Assembly: GCA_036320915.1 (NCBI GenBank)
Contig: JAXBDG010000013.1
Span: forward strand, 1,054,001-1,118,000
Source of the DNA: Linnemannia elongata
Lineage: Eukaryota > Mortierellomycota > Mortierellomycetes > Mortierellales > Mortierellaceae
Direction of reading: 5' to 3'
Length of the DNA: 64,000 bases
Shown here: piece by piece, positions 1 through 11,255 of the stretch
Layout: every line of letters starts with the position of its first letter
Numbering within the stretch: the first letter of the stretch is position 1
Notes under the pieces: generated by a model
What the model was told of the DNA's origin: nothing
The model's input: the letters and a program-made list of their open reading frames with translations, nothing else
Databases searched by the model: none
Made by a program: the position numbers and the translations under genes

Positions 1-210
1 GAAAACTAGTGATGTTTGTTGTGTTGGTGGCGTAGTGAAGTAAAAAAAATATAGTAAAGCTTTGCTGCAAAAAAGAGTATGCGCCTTTAGTTCCTCCACG
101 TCAACATCCTAGCTTCAAAGAGAGGATTCCTTCTACACGGCATGCAACTTTCACTCCCCCTCCTTGATCCTGAACATCCCGCATATCCAACAAACGTCTC
201 CTTTGCTGCT

Positions 211-779
211 TTAACGAGCCTCGAACTGAACCACTATAAAACGTGAAGACACAAGAAACATAAGCGGTGTTGTTAGTTACTGCGCTTTCCAATGTGCTAC
301 TGGAGGCGCATGCTCGAGAACAGTGACCAAACGCAAAGAAGATATCATGTCCATATATCATGATAGAGCCGTGGTCCAGATCTGTTCCATGTTTTGAGTA
401 CATCTGTTGCCAAGAAATAATAAAACCACACAAGCGCAGCTCTATAATTCCACAGCCTTCTCCCATTAAACGTATCGTGCTTGTCCAGTCCTGCTGTAGC
501 CTTCTGTCCTCCTGAAGTCCAGAATTGGCATAAACAAAACAGCCATATTCAACAGCGTACACGCCTTCATCAAAATCCACTATAAGGAGCAAACAAAAGA
601 GTGGAGAAAGACGTACTTCTCTTGGTGCGCTTCTTGTACATGATACGGTAACCGCACTCTTTGCAACGGATGGGCTCCTTGGGCTTGATTTCGTTGTCTG
701 AACCACACTCAGCGCAGATGTAGGTCATGGCCGGCGCTGGGGCCTTGGGTGCAGTCGACTGAGTGGCGTTATAGTTCAT
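211..779 (-). CDS. RPB12: RNA polymerase I/II/III shared subunit Rpb12 (RPABC4)
   Basis: Two exons, 617-779 and 211-233, give 61 residues. This is the small zinc-ribbon subunit shared by all three nuclear RNA polymerases. The protein has paired cysteines (CAEC at 22-25 and CKEC at 39-42) and the family's conserved end RTKRMVQFEAR. The Met codon of that tail is split by the 383-nt intron (A|TG), and the tail cannot be read without splicing, which fixes the model. The start at 779 gives a short N-terminal extension before the conserved TYICAECG. The length fits the family (about 60-70 residues). It lies downstream of, and on the same strand as, the dynein gene, 371 bp away. Confidence 0.96.
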
Positions 780-1150
780 GATTGATGCGTTTTGAAGAGT
801 TGGCGGTTCGATGGCGACGAAAGAGAGACAATGGACAATGTAAGAACAAAGAGAAGAAGAACAATGGGCGACGAATCGAGTTGTTTACATCCGTTTTTTT
901 AGCCTGCCAAAAAGAGCAGCGGATTGCGTACAAGCCACAAATCACAAATTGCTGCATTTTTTTTTTTTTTTTTTTCTTTTTGAGTTTGTGTTTTATATGT
1001 TTCTACGGACTTGCCTATGGATGTGGCGAAGGCAATAGATATGAGTATGATTTTTGTTTGCAGTTCGTTCGTTCGTTCGTCATGTCATGTTATCGTCATG
1101 AGAATCCTTAGGAGACGTGAAAAAGAAAAAAAAGAAAAGGCTGTGGACAT
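780..1150. other. Spacer between dynein intermediate chain 3' end and RPB12 start
   Basis: No gene seen. It must hold the RPB12 promoter and the dynein 3'UTR. It contains a T19 tract at 957-975 and a short (gttc)n run near 1067-1078. Confidence 0.6.
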
Positions 1151-3958
1151 TTAGTAGTCGTTGCCAAGGATGTTGCCGTGGGTCTGAGTGGAAATCATCT
1201 CGTTTACTGTCCTCTGTAGGATATTCCAGTCCTCAGCGTGCGGCGTAGCCATCTAATAGATAGGAATGAATAGATGTTCGTTTAATATCTTCCTCCTCTT
1301 GGAATTTTCATTAAGCTGCGACAATTGCCTCTCATTCAATGCAATATATGTCCTTACCTCGCCAATGTCGTAGACGTAGACATGCCCATCGCTCGAACCA
1401 ATAGCAGCATGGCGGCCATCCTTGCTCCAGCTCAGCTTGTTCAATGCCTTTCCGGCCCCAACAATTGTGCTCATCACAGGGACCTCGGTGTCAAGGTTCA
1501 AGTTCCAAACTTCAAACTTGCCGCTGCCCTCCACAGTTCCAAAGATTGCAGGGTGTGTAGGAGACCACTTGACATCATAGACATAGTCATCCGCAGTCTC
1601 GAACGAGTACAGTGGATGAACAACTGCATTGTCGGGTGTGGCTGGTTTAGGGTGGGTCCGCTTCCTCCACAACTTGACAGTCCAGTCAACCGAACTGGTC
1701 AGGTACAAGTCTGAAAAGTCCATAGGTCCGAACAATGGGTGGAAATGAAGTCCTGTAATAGGTCCAAAATGTCCCTTGTACGAGTAAGCGGTGTTGATTC
1801 CAGCTTGGCTATATATCAAAATGACAATGATAACCGGATGTTAGTTTTGCACTAGTAAAAAGTAACCTGTGTACTCGGTGCATGATATCGTACGGTGAAA
1901 TGATATTTTGCTACATTACCTTCCGGCGCGTGCATATCGGTTTGCCTGGTAGACGCTTCCTTCTTCAGTGCCGACCCAGAAGGCATTGGTCTCGCCATCA
2001 GGGAACCCAAGGGTTGTGACAGCAACCTCATCAGTTGTAGGGTGGGAAGGATAGTCCAACGCCAGGGTTTCCTGAGGCTGTGCCAACATATCCAGCTGCC
2101 ATGAACACATGGTTCCATCCGTACTGACACTGATCAGATTGTGAGCATTTTGAGTGCCGACCATGTCGAGGGCGTACACTGGATGGGTATGACCGCCCAC
2201 AGAGAGATGGGTCTTCAGGACGGGCAAAGACTTTGCGCGAGTGTCCCAGAGAAGAATCTGTCCAGAGTAGGTGCCTCCGATGATAAGGTTGGGGTGAAAG
2301 TCCGAGAAGCGCACAGTGAGAACATCCGATTGCGAGTGGAAGACAAACTCGGGCCGGTCTGCCAAGTGAATGTTCCAAACGCAGACAATGCCATCGGGTT
2401 CGTTGACCGCCAAGGGATTCTTGTTGTAGGATGACACAAGCAACTCGGGGTGCTGTACCAAGAAAGAAACTGTCAGTTAGATATGATAAATAATTTAAGA
2501 TGAACATTTCTCTCCTATATTTTCAGTCTCAAGCAGCATTCTCGTACCTTTGTAGACCAGCCCACATCCGTGACAGATCTGTTCTTGGACCATCTGTCGT
2601 CATGGAACGAGCTCACGAGTCTCATCCTGTTTCCGTTGAGGTCCTCACTGCCAGGTCGTAAAAGTTGAGATGTAAGGTCAAGCGGTTAGGCGATGAAGAA
2701 CTGAAGAGCCTTTCCTGTAATCAATCATTTGATAGCACCATATCTTGAGCTCAATGATGGGCAGTACTTACGTGTCATCGTCAAGGCCCAGGGTATAATC
2801 TTTCATAAAGTCGTACTTCTCCGTCATGGCTCGCTCCAGAATCTTGGACGAATGGTCAATGAATTCGACAAACTCGGCCGATTGCACAATTGACTTGCGC
2901 TCCTCATCAGTTAGCTCTACATGAGAGAAAGAAAGAAAAATAGCACTATCGCGTTCAGAGAGAGTACTCAGAATTCTCCTGAATCATTCCATGCCTAACA
3001 AGTCGAGTACTCACCAGGTGCTTCCTGGGGAACCACTGCTTCGTTCTCCAAACGTTCTGCCTCCAGAATTTCTAATCGAAGTTGCTCTTCCATGGCAAAC
3101 TCCTCCTTGATTTGCTTTCTGAGTTCCTCTTCGCTAGGGCCCTGAGGCTCGAATGAACCCTCAACAGTCTGAACCTCCTTGTTATAGACGACTCGCTCCT
3201 ATGAGATTTCAAAGTAAAGTGACAGGGTTAACAACACGCCAAGTGCCACCAATGTCAACAAGTTGTATCCCTCAGAACAGTTGGAGGGTTGACTAACCTT
3301 GGGAGGGATATCAAAAATGACAGCCTCTACAGAGGTGAACTCTGGAATCAGCCTCCCTCCAAATGGCAAAGCACCATGGGGAAGACCTCCTTGAGATTCG
3401 ATACTAGTCAGTCAGAAAAATAGAGAATTACTGTCAGCAGTTGAGAGATACGTGGCAGCTCCTTTCTCTAAGGGATGACTCTGTATGCAACCATGGACAA
3501 TACATACGCATAAGGAGGCGGCGACATGACAGCAGAGCTGGAGGTGGCTCCCCTATCGGAACCTGCGTCCGAGCTCCCATCAATGGTCAATGTTGGTGTA
3601 GCAGGTCGGTCAACAAGCGAGGCGACAAGGTCGTCCAGGTCACGACGAGAACTCGTACTTCCTGGGGTAGAGGTCTATTTTGTTCAGAGAAGAAAAAAGC
3701 ATGAGACGGAAGTCATTGATAGGAGGCAAGCTGGAAAACCACATGTCAACCGGACAAACAAACACACTCTTGTTGACCCAAGGGGAAAAAAAAGAGAGTC
3801 GACTGAAAGTAAAATGAAAGAATAAGGTGTGCAGTCAGAGCATATACACTTGCCCTTGTAGGTTGAGGCGCCATAAGGGCGTCCCGTCGCTCCAGGCGGG
3901 CCCTTCTCAATTCCGCCAACTTTAGCCTCTTCTTTTCCAGTTCCTCTCGGCGATCCAT
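1151..3958 (-). CDS. DYNC1I: Cytoplasmic dynein 1 intermediate chain (WD40)
   Basis: Nine exons: 3848-3958, 3508-3674, 3298-3403, 3015-3198, 2772-2916, 2548-2647, 1920-2452, 1358-1808, 1151-1252. They sum to 632 codons plus stop in one frame. The protein scaffolds the dynein motor: it binds heavy chain, light chains and dynactin. The N-terminal 27 residues (MDRREELEKKRLKLAELRR...) form the basic coiled coil that binds dynactin p150 and NudE in this family. A Ser-rich linker follows, then KEVQTV at about 135-140, which resembles an LC8-binding motif. WD40 repeats fill the C-terminal half; DRWSKNRSVTDVGWS and HPELLVSSYNKNP mark their start. Introns are about 95-175 nt. The acceptor at 2648 was chosen because the alternative TTACAG leads to an immediate stop. 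Confidence 0.95.
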
Positions 3959-4310
3959 GGTGAAAAAAAGGGTTACTGGCTATACTTTTGTTGTGTGAAT
4001 GTACTGCTTTGATGAGTTAAAACTCAATGATGGTGCGAGTGAGAGAAAGAGTGAGTGTGATGGAAGAGATGAATGTGTCGTCCGTGTGGTATAGTATTCT
4101 TGGTGTTGTGACTTTGAGTAGAGTGAGAGGTGAGAGTGATGCAATAATCGAGAGACGAGCGAGTCCTTTGAGAGTGGCGGAGACGAAAGGATGTGAAGAG
4201 CAAAGGAAAGGCAAAGGATGATGGATGGGTCAGGGAGTCTGGCAGCAAAAGAGTCTTGTCAAGGGGGAAGAGGTCACGCTGCAATGTTCACCGAAATTTA
4301 TTAGCTTGGC
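3959..4310. other. Spacer between ATG6 3' end and dynein start
   Basis: No gene seen. The dynein promoter should be here. The sequence is purine-rich on the + strand (pyrimidine-rich in the sense of the dynein gene). Confidence 0.5.
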
Positions 4311-4594
4311 TCAGGCACGCTCTCGTTCCCGCTCTCGATCTCGCTCTCGCTCCTGCTCCAAGTCCCTCGACTGCTGGTTCTTGACCGCAGGCGAAGATCT
4401 CCGCGAGATGGGCAGCGACGGCACAGAGGGCGTGTACGATGTCATGTTCGATGCCGCCGCACTCGAAGCATACGCAAGTATCCACTATGTCACATAGATA
4501 TACATGAAGACGTAACACGTAACAATGGTGCCAGTCAGTGGAAATGTTACAGGTCGATACTCAATGGAACTGGCACTCAGTTTTTTTTTTTTTT

Positions 4595-4637
<43 letters not shown>

Positions 4638-6545
4638 TTGGTGTTGGTCAGCATATACTTCAGGGCACGGGTCCAGGTTTCGCCCTGGCTGAAATGAAGT
4701 TTGATTGATGCATCGCCAATCTTGTCCTTAACGATTCTATTTGACAAAAGGAAAAGTGCATATATGTTAAGAAGATGCACAGAACAGTTAAACTAGCCGA
4801 AAGTTGAGTTAAAACTGAAACGACAACATACTTGTAAGGGAGTTCCAGCCTTGGCCCTTGGCCACCCTGCTGCTCAGCGTAATCTCCGAGCTGCTGGAGA
4901 CAATTCAAAAACGCCACCATGGCATTATCAAACCGTCGGTTCAGGAACACGCGGCCGATCGCGTACTCGCCCGAACCATACAGCTCGTAACTCGCTCGGT
5001 CGCCCTCAATCTTGTCAATCCTTGAAAATGATCCCAGGGGCACCAGACGATATGTCTTGAACTCAAAATTCAACTTATTAGCAATCGTATGAAGCAGTAG
5101 CAGCGTCTGGCCCCAAGCGGCATTGATCTCGGCCCAGTCCACGGGTTGCGTAGGAAGTCTTCCCAGTCTGAATCCATTAATCGTAGCAAAGTTTCCGTCG
5201 TGGGAGATACAGAAAGTGTCGTTGTAGACGTTGGTCTTGTGGAGCTTTTCCAGTTGCCGGGAGTCGTAGTCGTACTTGAGGTTGACGCTATCCCTTTCGT
5301 TGTGAAATGTCTGAAGAGTCTGCTGGAACTCGTTGCATTCTTGCCAATACCTAAATCCCAAATAAAAACGGATAGAGTATTAGTTATTAGGAAAAATGAG
5401 GCAATGCCATCAAGATGGGTGATGTAGCGCTGTTCTTACTGTTCTTCTTCTTTGTCCAATTCCAAAGACTGTTGTTCTAAAAGCGTAATCTCTTCCTTGA
5501 CCGCTCGCTGTTGCTCCTCAATGTCCCGGAGTGCCTTGATGGATGCGCTTTCGTCCAATTGAATCTGCTTGATCTCTGTCTCCAAGGCCTCCATCTCTTC
5601 ATCGCTCGCCACATTCGAATGAACTATCCGCAAAAAGTTGATGTAGCAATCCCGCTCCATTGACACGTCTCTCAGCTGTCTCGCCAAGGAGTCGGACAGC
5701 ATCTCGGCACACTCATGACAGAGTGGGTGGTCGATATCAGATTTAGACGACATGAGGTCAAATAGCTTTCCAGTCGTCCGCAGTCGATTTGCCTTGGCAG
5801 TCCTTTCGGTGTGCAAACTCTCCATGCCATCCATTCCTTGTCCCCCAGAGAGAGATTTGAGGCGACTGGCGGCACTGGAGCCTCCATTGGAAGGACCACC
5901 GTTTAGTGTTCCTGCGGCATTACTGTTGTTGATGTTGTTTCCGCCTGACGACTTTGTGCTCCCTGAGGAAAGGGTCCCTCGGGCATAGTAAGGTTGGCTG
6001 TTGGTGAGCTGTTGCAAATGGGTTGAATCAAGAGTGTTGCCTTTGGAAAGCATAACAAACGACTCTGCTGTGTCCATAGGAGCGTGCATGTGGTGAGAAG
6101 GAGAGGCTGAATGGTCGTGGATACCAAGTCGAGATCCAGGCTGAGCATTGGAGGGAGGAATTGAGCGAGTATAGAGTGCTTCTGTGCGGGAAGGCTCCCC
6201 CGAAGATCCGCCTTGACTCCTTGGTCCGTGTCCTGCGGTACCTTGTGACGTGGTGGTCTTATTGTCTGAAGATGCTCCGGAGTTGTTTCCAGAGTGATCG
6301 GAAAGAGGCCCTATGAGAAAGAAAAGAGAAAAGCGAGGTAAGAAGTCAAGCGAAGCGGGACTATGTCAGTCGCTGTTAGACTCAAAAAAGCCACGCGGGA
6401 GCGAGGGGCAACATAAGACTAGGCAGCAATGAGTACCCAAGAGGAGGTCGAAGGCTGTTGAATGAATGTCCTGCAGGGACTCGTCGACCCCGAGCTGCTG
6501 ATTGCACTTTTGGCAGACAAAGAGGCGTGTGGATGTGGAGGCCAT
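4311..6545 (-). CDS. ATG6: Beclin-1/Atg6 (Vps30), PI3-kinase complex subunit
   Basis: Five exons: 6437-6545, 5440-6310, 4832-5350, 4637-4736, 4311-4484 (590 residues). It is the regulatory subunit of the Vps34 phosphatidylinositol 3-kinase complex in autophagy and vacuolar sorting. The N-terminus carries a CxxC (VCQKC, 10-14). A long Ser/Asn/Gly-rich region follows. HPLCHEC then leads into the coiled coil (about 235-365), and the evolutionarily conserved domain starts at NVYNDTFCISHDG (about 366) with the hallmark INAAWGQTLLLLHT. The usual family end (TNTK-WILAYAS) is followed by about 50 extra residues ending in alternating Arg/Glu. Intron 4 begins GTAAAA directly inside a poly(A) tract in the sense strand. 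Confidence 0.95.
4581..4634. repeat. Interrupted poly(T) tract, 54 nt
   Basis: T14-G-T39 on the + strand, inside the last ATG6 intron. In the sense of the gene it is poly(A), starting two bases after the 5' splice GT. Confidence 0.95.
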
Positions 6546-7098
6546 GGGGTTGTGGATGGTTGTAATGGAATGGTAAAGTTGCGGAGTAAGGCAAGAAGGA
6601 AAAGTGTAAAAGAGGCTGGCAGGCTGACAGGCTGGCAGGCAGAGATCATGTGACTGCTTCGCCGTCTGACAGGCGGCGAGAGTGAATCTCACCGTTGTCT
6701 GTCGCTCAGCTGCCCTTGCAAAGTATGATGTATTCACCTCTGCAATCAAGTAGAAAAGGCTCCTACAAGGCTGTGAATTAAGCAAGAGAAGAAATACGGA
6801 GATATCAGACGTTGCCTGCAGCAGTGGTATTCTAAGTAACACGTTCAAGAAGAGATTTATCGAGACATCCGCGTTCTGATCAAGCGATTGGGACCATTAT
6901 CGTTTTTCTTTATTGAGGTGGAGTAATGTACAGGTATAGATGTTGGGCATAGCAACAAGAAAGGTAAGAGGGATGAGAAGAGAGGGAGAGAACAAAATGT
7001 CATGAAAGGAAGGTTGAAAGAGATGAAAAGCGCCTGTGAACCAATCGGTACAGCAACTCGAAAAATAAAAGGTGATATTACAGGAGTTTCGTAGTCGT
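6546..7098. other. Spacer between PEX13 3' end and ATG6 start
   Basis: No gene seen. The short open frames here lack family features and run into the neighbours' untranslated regions. Confidence 0.5.
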
Positions 7099-8773
7099 TT
7101 AAAACTTGAACTCTTCAAAGGCCGAACCGGCAAGGGCAGCCTGGATATCGGCAGCCTGTTGGGATGTTGGCTGAACAGGGAATCCATTTGCGGTTGGTCC
7201 AGCTGCTGAAGATGACATCATGTTGGGTGCACAGGGTGCTCCAGGAAGACCTGTAGATCCGACGGCAGGGTTTCCGCTGTTGCCGCTGTTGTTGCCATTA
7301 CCGCCCTTGTTGATGATTTCAACATAGTTGCTGGGGAAAAGACCCATTTCGCCGCTACGAAGACGTCCTCTCCACCAGAGCGACTCCTGGCCCATGGGGT
7401 CCTGTCGGCTCAAGATGGCAATGATGTCGCCACGACGGAAGGCCAACTCCTGGTGAGTGTTGGAAGGCGTAAAGTCGTAGAGGGCGCGGGCGAAGTCCAA
7501 GCTCTGGGGGTTGACTGGGGCGACTGCTCCGGGCTGAGCGACCTGGCCTTCCTGGCCGGGCAACTGACCCTGCTGAGGGGCGGGGTTCCTGTTGGAAAGA
7601 GCACGGATCAAGCGTCCCATCAGGTAGGGCAAGCCAAAGACGGCGAGCAAAAAGATGACGATGGGACGCTTGGAGTATCTCGGCTGGGCTTGGAACTCCT
7701 GGAAGTTGCCGGGGGTGAGCTCCTGAGTGTTGACGGGAGCCTTCATGCCGACCATACGATAGGCGAGGCTCTTGGCCCATCTCAGCAGGGCAAAGATACT
7801 CAAAACCTGACCAAGATAGCCACGCAGGTGGCCAAACTGTTCTGCAACACCGACCATGGCCATGAACGACGAGTGGGTAGCCATGAAAGTCGACTCGAGC
7901 ATCTGGGCAAATCCACCAAAGGCGCCGACCACGGACTCGATCAACTGAAAGGTGGGGGCTGAACCCTGCTCCATACGCTGCATCAGAGACATCTCCTCGG
8001 GTCCCATAGGGCCATTCATTCCGTTCATGCCGTTCATGCCATTCATGCCGTTCATTCCCATCCTGTTCATGCCATAGCCACCGTAGCTGGAGCCATATCC
8101 GCTGTAGGATGAGCCGTAGCCACCAATAGAGGAGCCGTATCCGCCGTATCCACCCATGCGGGAGTAGGGTGAGGAGTAAGAGGATCCGTAGGTTGACCCG
8201 TACCCGCCCATTCTGTTGTAGGGCGAAGAGTAGGAACTTGAGCCGTAGCCGGACATTCCGTATCCGGTGCTTCCGTATCCGGTGCTTCCATATCCAGAGC
8301 CGTAACCGTTCATGCCTTTAAAGTGTACAGTGAAGTGGAGAGGGAGGGATGAGGAGAGATGGTTAGGGAAATATTTTTTCTTGGTGATAATGAGATAGAA
8401 AGAGAGGGAGGGAAGTAATATAAGGGAGGTATAGGAAGGAAGGAAGGGAGTGAGAAAGGGGGAGGGGATTGAGAAGAAAGAAGAAAAAAGAGAGAAGAGA
8501 GAAGTGAGAGAGACAAGAGAAAAAAAAAATTGTGGGGGTAAAGTGTAAAAAATAAAGGAAGGAAGGAAGGAAGGAAAGAAGGAAGAAGGGGCGGATAGAG
8601 GGAGGACAGACACGGGGGATTTTAGAGAGCGGATGACTCTGGAAAGTGGAAGAAGTAAAAAATAATCCGTCCTTCCGGGGGGTGGGGTGTGAGTGGAGTA
8701 AAAAATAAGCCAAGACGAATCAAACCTGCCCTCGGCTTCGGCTGACGAGTTCGCCGCAAACTGAACTAACTCA

Positions 8774-8811
<38 letters not shown>

Positions 8812-9290
8812 GGTCTTGAAAAAATAAATCAACACCACACACCATGACAACAACAGATAAACACACTAAACATGAGCACTGTCACCGGCTGATAAATGCT
8901 TTTCTCTTTTTGCGCTCGCTTCCTTTTCTTATGGCTGTGGTTGTCATTCTTGTTATTGTCCTGGGCTGTGTGGTATTCCCGCTTCTTATATGGGTCAAGT
9001 CAAAGTCCTGTTGATCTTTTCTTGTTGTCTTTACTTCCTGATTGCTCTTTCATTCCAGCCTCTACAAGACAAGCTGAAATTAAGTATTTACCTGGTCGGT
9101 ATCCAGTGGAAGAAGCACCCATGGTACCCATGGCGTTGGAGCGAGCGGGGAGGGTGGGAGGACCAGCAAGGTCAGTTGTGCTGGAGGACATAGCTGCAGG
9201 CGAGGAGGCAGGCAGGGCGGGTGGTGCGGGGCCAGCAGAGGTTGCGGCAGGATTAGCCTGTCTGGCTCTTTCCCATGGCTTTTCGGGCAT
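7099..9290 (-). CDS. PEX13: Peroxin-13 (peroxisomal import, SH3 domain)
   Basis: Two exons, 9092-9290 and 7099-8315, give 471 residues. The 776-nt intron is one of the longest here; its acceptor is TTTAAAG. PEX13 sits in the peroxisomal membrane and docks the PEX5/PEX14 import machinery. Order: Pro/Ala/Ser-rich N-terminus (1-66); a Tyr/Gly/Ser-rich repeat region (about 68-150) with many GYGSS units, then a (MNG)n run; a helical and transmembrane core including FAQMLESTFMATHSS and RPIVIFLLAVFGLPYLMG; an SH3 domain at about 341-401 (ARALYDF...WWRGRL...GLFPSNYV); and a C-terminal tail ending FEEFKF, which resembles the FxxxF-type motifs that bind SH3 or PEX5. The frame joins exactly across the intron (CCA G|GC ATG). 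Confidence 0.96.
8316..9091 (-). other. Long PEX13 intron with simple repeats
   Basis: 776 nt, pyrimidine-rich in the sense strand. It holds (CT)n near 8776-8807 (+ strand) and (GGAA)n-like runs near 8557-8590. An open frame continues into it from exon 2 (to 8853), but this is low-complexity Ser/Leu/Phe sequence and is not taken as coding. Confidence 0.75.
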
Positions 9291-9929
9291 GTTTTATATA
9301 AGTGGTTGTCGAAGAGTGAAGGAGGCAGAGAGAAAGGAAAAGTCAAAGCAAATAAAAGAAAAGAAAGAATAAGACCGAGGCAAATGACTCAAGAGAATGG
9401 GGAGTGGAGAGTGAAGTGGAGGGGAAGAGTGGACAAAGATGTTGAAAGGGAGTGAAGAGGTGAAAAGCTAAGGAATAACACTGTTGCTATGAGAGCAGCA
9501 GGGGAGAAGGGAAGAGAGAGAGTCAGACAAGCAGGCAGGCAGACCGATCGGTCGAAATGGATTCACATGGGCCTGGTTTTGATTGGCCAGAGTCAGCTAT
9601 CACATGACGCTAACTCTCTCCATAAAATGTTGACGGGCCGATGTTTGTGCCTGACTGTGGAGATCGTGGAGATCGACAACAGCAAACGCAACCAGTAAAC
9701 CCTAGACTCAGCGCGACGATAACACGAAGCGGAGGTGATCGCCTACACCTCCTCTCTGGTCACGATATCCATTCATCAATGATTGTCATCAATTCATGAT
9801 TCTCTAGTAGTACTCCGTATCCTACGAATACCTGAACGCGTATTCTCTCATAATATGGCACCCGTTCTTTCGCCTTCTCTATTCGTCTCTCTCTCCTCAA
9901 ATGGCTACACATACATACCTTCAAATGAC

Positions 9930-9951
9930 AAAAAAAAAAAAAAAAAAAAAA
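9930..9951. repeat. Poly(A) tract, 22 nt
   Basis: Uninterrupted A run in the spacer upstream of the kinase gene. Confidence 0.95.
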
Positions 9952-10856
9952 GGCTGCTTGAGCATGAAGAGCGAACAACAGAAAAATAAAGCAAGATCGC
10001 GTAAAAAGGACGTCAATCTATCCTGTGCCTTCTGGTTGAAGCACCCTCCATCAACTCTTTCTCCTAACGATCTTTGGATGTGGCAAAACGAAAAGACAAA
10101 TCTCCAACCCGCATGCGAACCGCCATTCTCCTGATCCTCCCCTTTGCGGCATTTCCTTTTGGTCATCAGCAGGCCCTCGCCCCACTCCGCCTTTTTGACT
10201 GTTGTAGCCGCCTTGGTTCCTTGGCACTGGTGCGCTCGTGTTCTTTTGCAACGTTAGATAAGAGGGTTAAAAAATCTGCTCCGGGAGTAGATGGAAGGAC
10301 CATCCAACTTTCTGTTGACATCTTTTCATTCTCCCTTTTTTTTCTGTGGTCTGCCTTATCTCTTTACCTTGTCAAGTTCTCGATATGCCCTCCTTTTGGG
10401 ATTAGCGTGGCGTTGGGCTGACGAGTGTGATATTGGACCCGGCCCATTATTCTTTATTTTTGTTTTCTTTGCTGAACATGCCGAAGTGCGAGGCGAGAGT
10501 CAATGAATAACGGATGAGTGAAAAGTAAGGAGCACCACGCTGGACATCCACTTTTATTCTTTTCTCACAAAGCACTTAACGAAATATAAAAAGACGAAAA
10601 ATGGCAAAGGGAAAAAATATTGAAGGAGTTCCAAACGCGCTCATGGTCAATGCTCATAATATTTCGTTTTTATTCAGGAGAGAACTTGAAAGGAGACAGG
10701 AGTTGTCGAAGGAGATTGTATATGAGCGCAAATGGTTTTTTGTTTCTAGCTATATATGTTCTCTTTTAGTCGTGTTCAATCAATGCAACGTTCCGGAGTG
10801 GTTGAGCCACTTGGCTCAATGGTTCGTTCATTTTCGCACATGGTTTATTCTCTTTC

Positions 10857-10880
10857 TTTTTTTTTTTTTTTTTTTTTTTT
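10857..10880. repeat. Poly(T) tract, 24 nt
   Basis: Uninterrupted T run in the gene-poor region. Confidence 0.95.
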
Positions 10881-11220
10881 GGGGTTGTGGGTTGTGGGCT
10901 GACAGGACTCCTTTTTAGTTATGTTCGAGTACCTGGATGGTTGAGAGATGTGGAGATAGAGAGAAGATGTAGTTTCAGTGAAACGTACAGGTCAAAGGAG
11001 AAGAAGGTTTTTTTTAACCCGAGGTTCCCAAGGACACAATGGTCTAGTTATCATTCGTAATTTACTTTTTCATTAGGCATGACACAACTAAAGAAAGAAA
11101 AAAACGGAGATAGGATGGATCTTCGAAAGCAAAAAGAAAATCAAGGCTAGAAGAGAGTGAAATGCCAATGAAGCGGGCCAAAAAGCGGTTTAAATCCGCA
11201 TGAACTGAAGAAAGAGTAAG

Positions 11221-11254
<34 letters not shown>
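11221..11254. repeat. Poly(A) tract, 34 nt
   Basis: Uninterrupted A run in the gene-poor region. Confidence 0.95.

Positions 11255-11255
<1 letters not shown>

Noticed and set aside
101..706. 201-residue minus-strand open frame overlapping RPB12
   Set aside because: It spans the RPB12 intron in another frame; the spliced RPB12 tail (MVQFEAR) explains the conserved bases.
8316..8853. N-terminal extension of PEX13 exon 2
   Set aside because: Low-complexity translation of a pyrimidine-rich intron; splicing to the exon at 9092-9290 gives an intact frame with a Pro-rich PEX13-type N-terminus.
11026..11056. tRNA-Glu-like A-box (ATGGTCTAGT)
   Set aside because: No matching acceptor stem, anticodon arm or B-box downstream; at most a decayed tRNA or SINE fragment.
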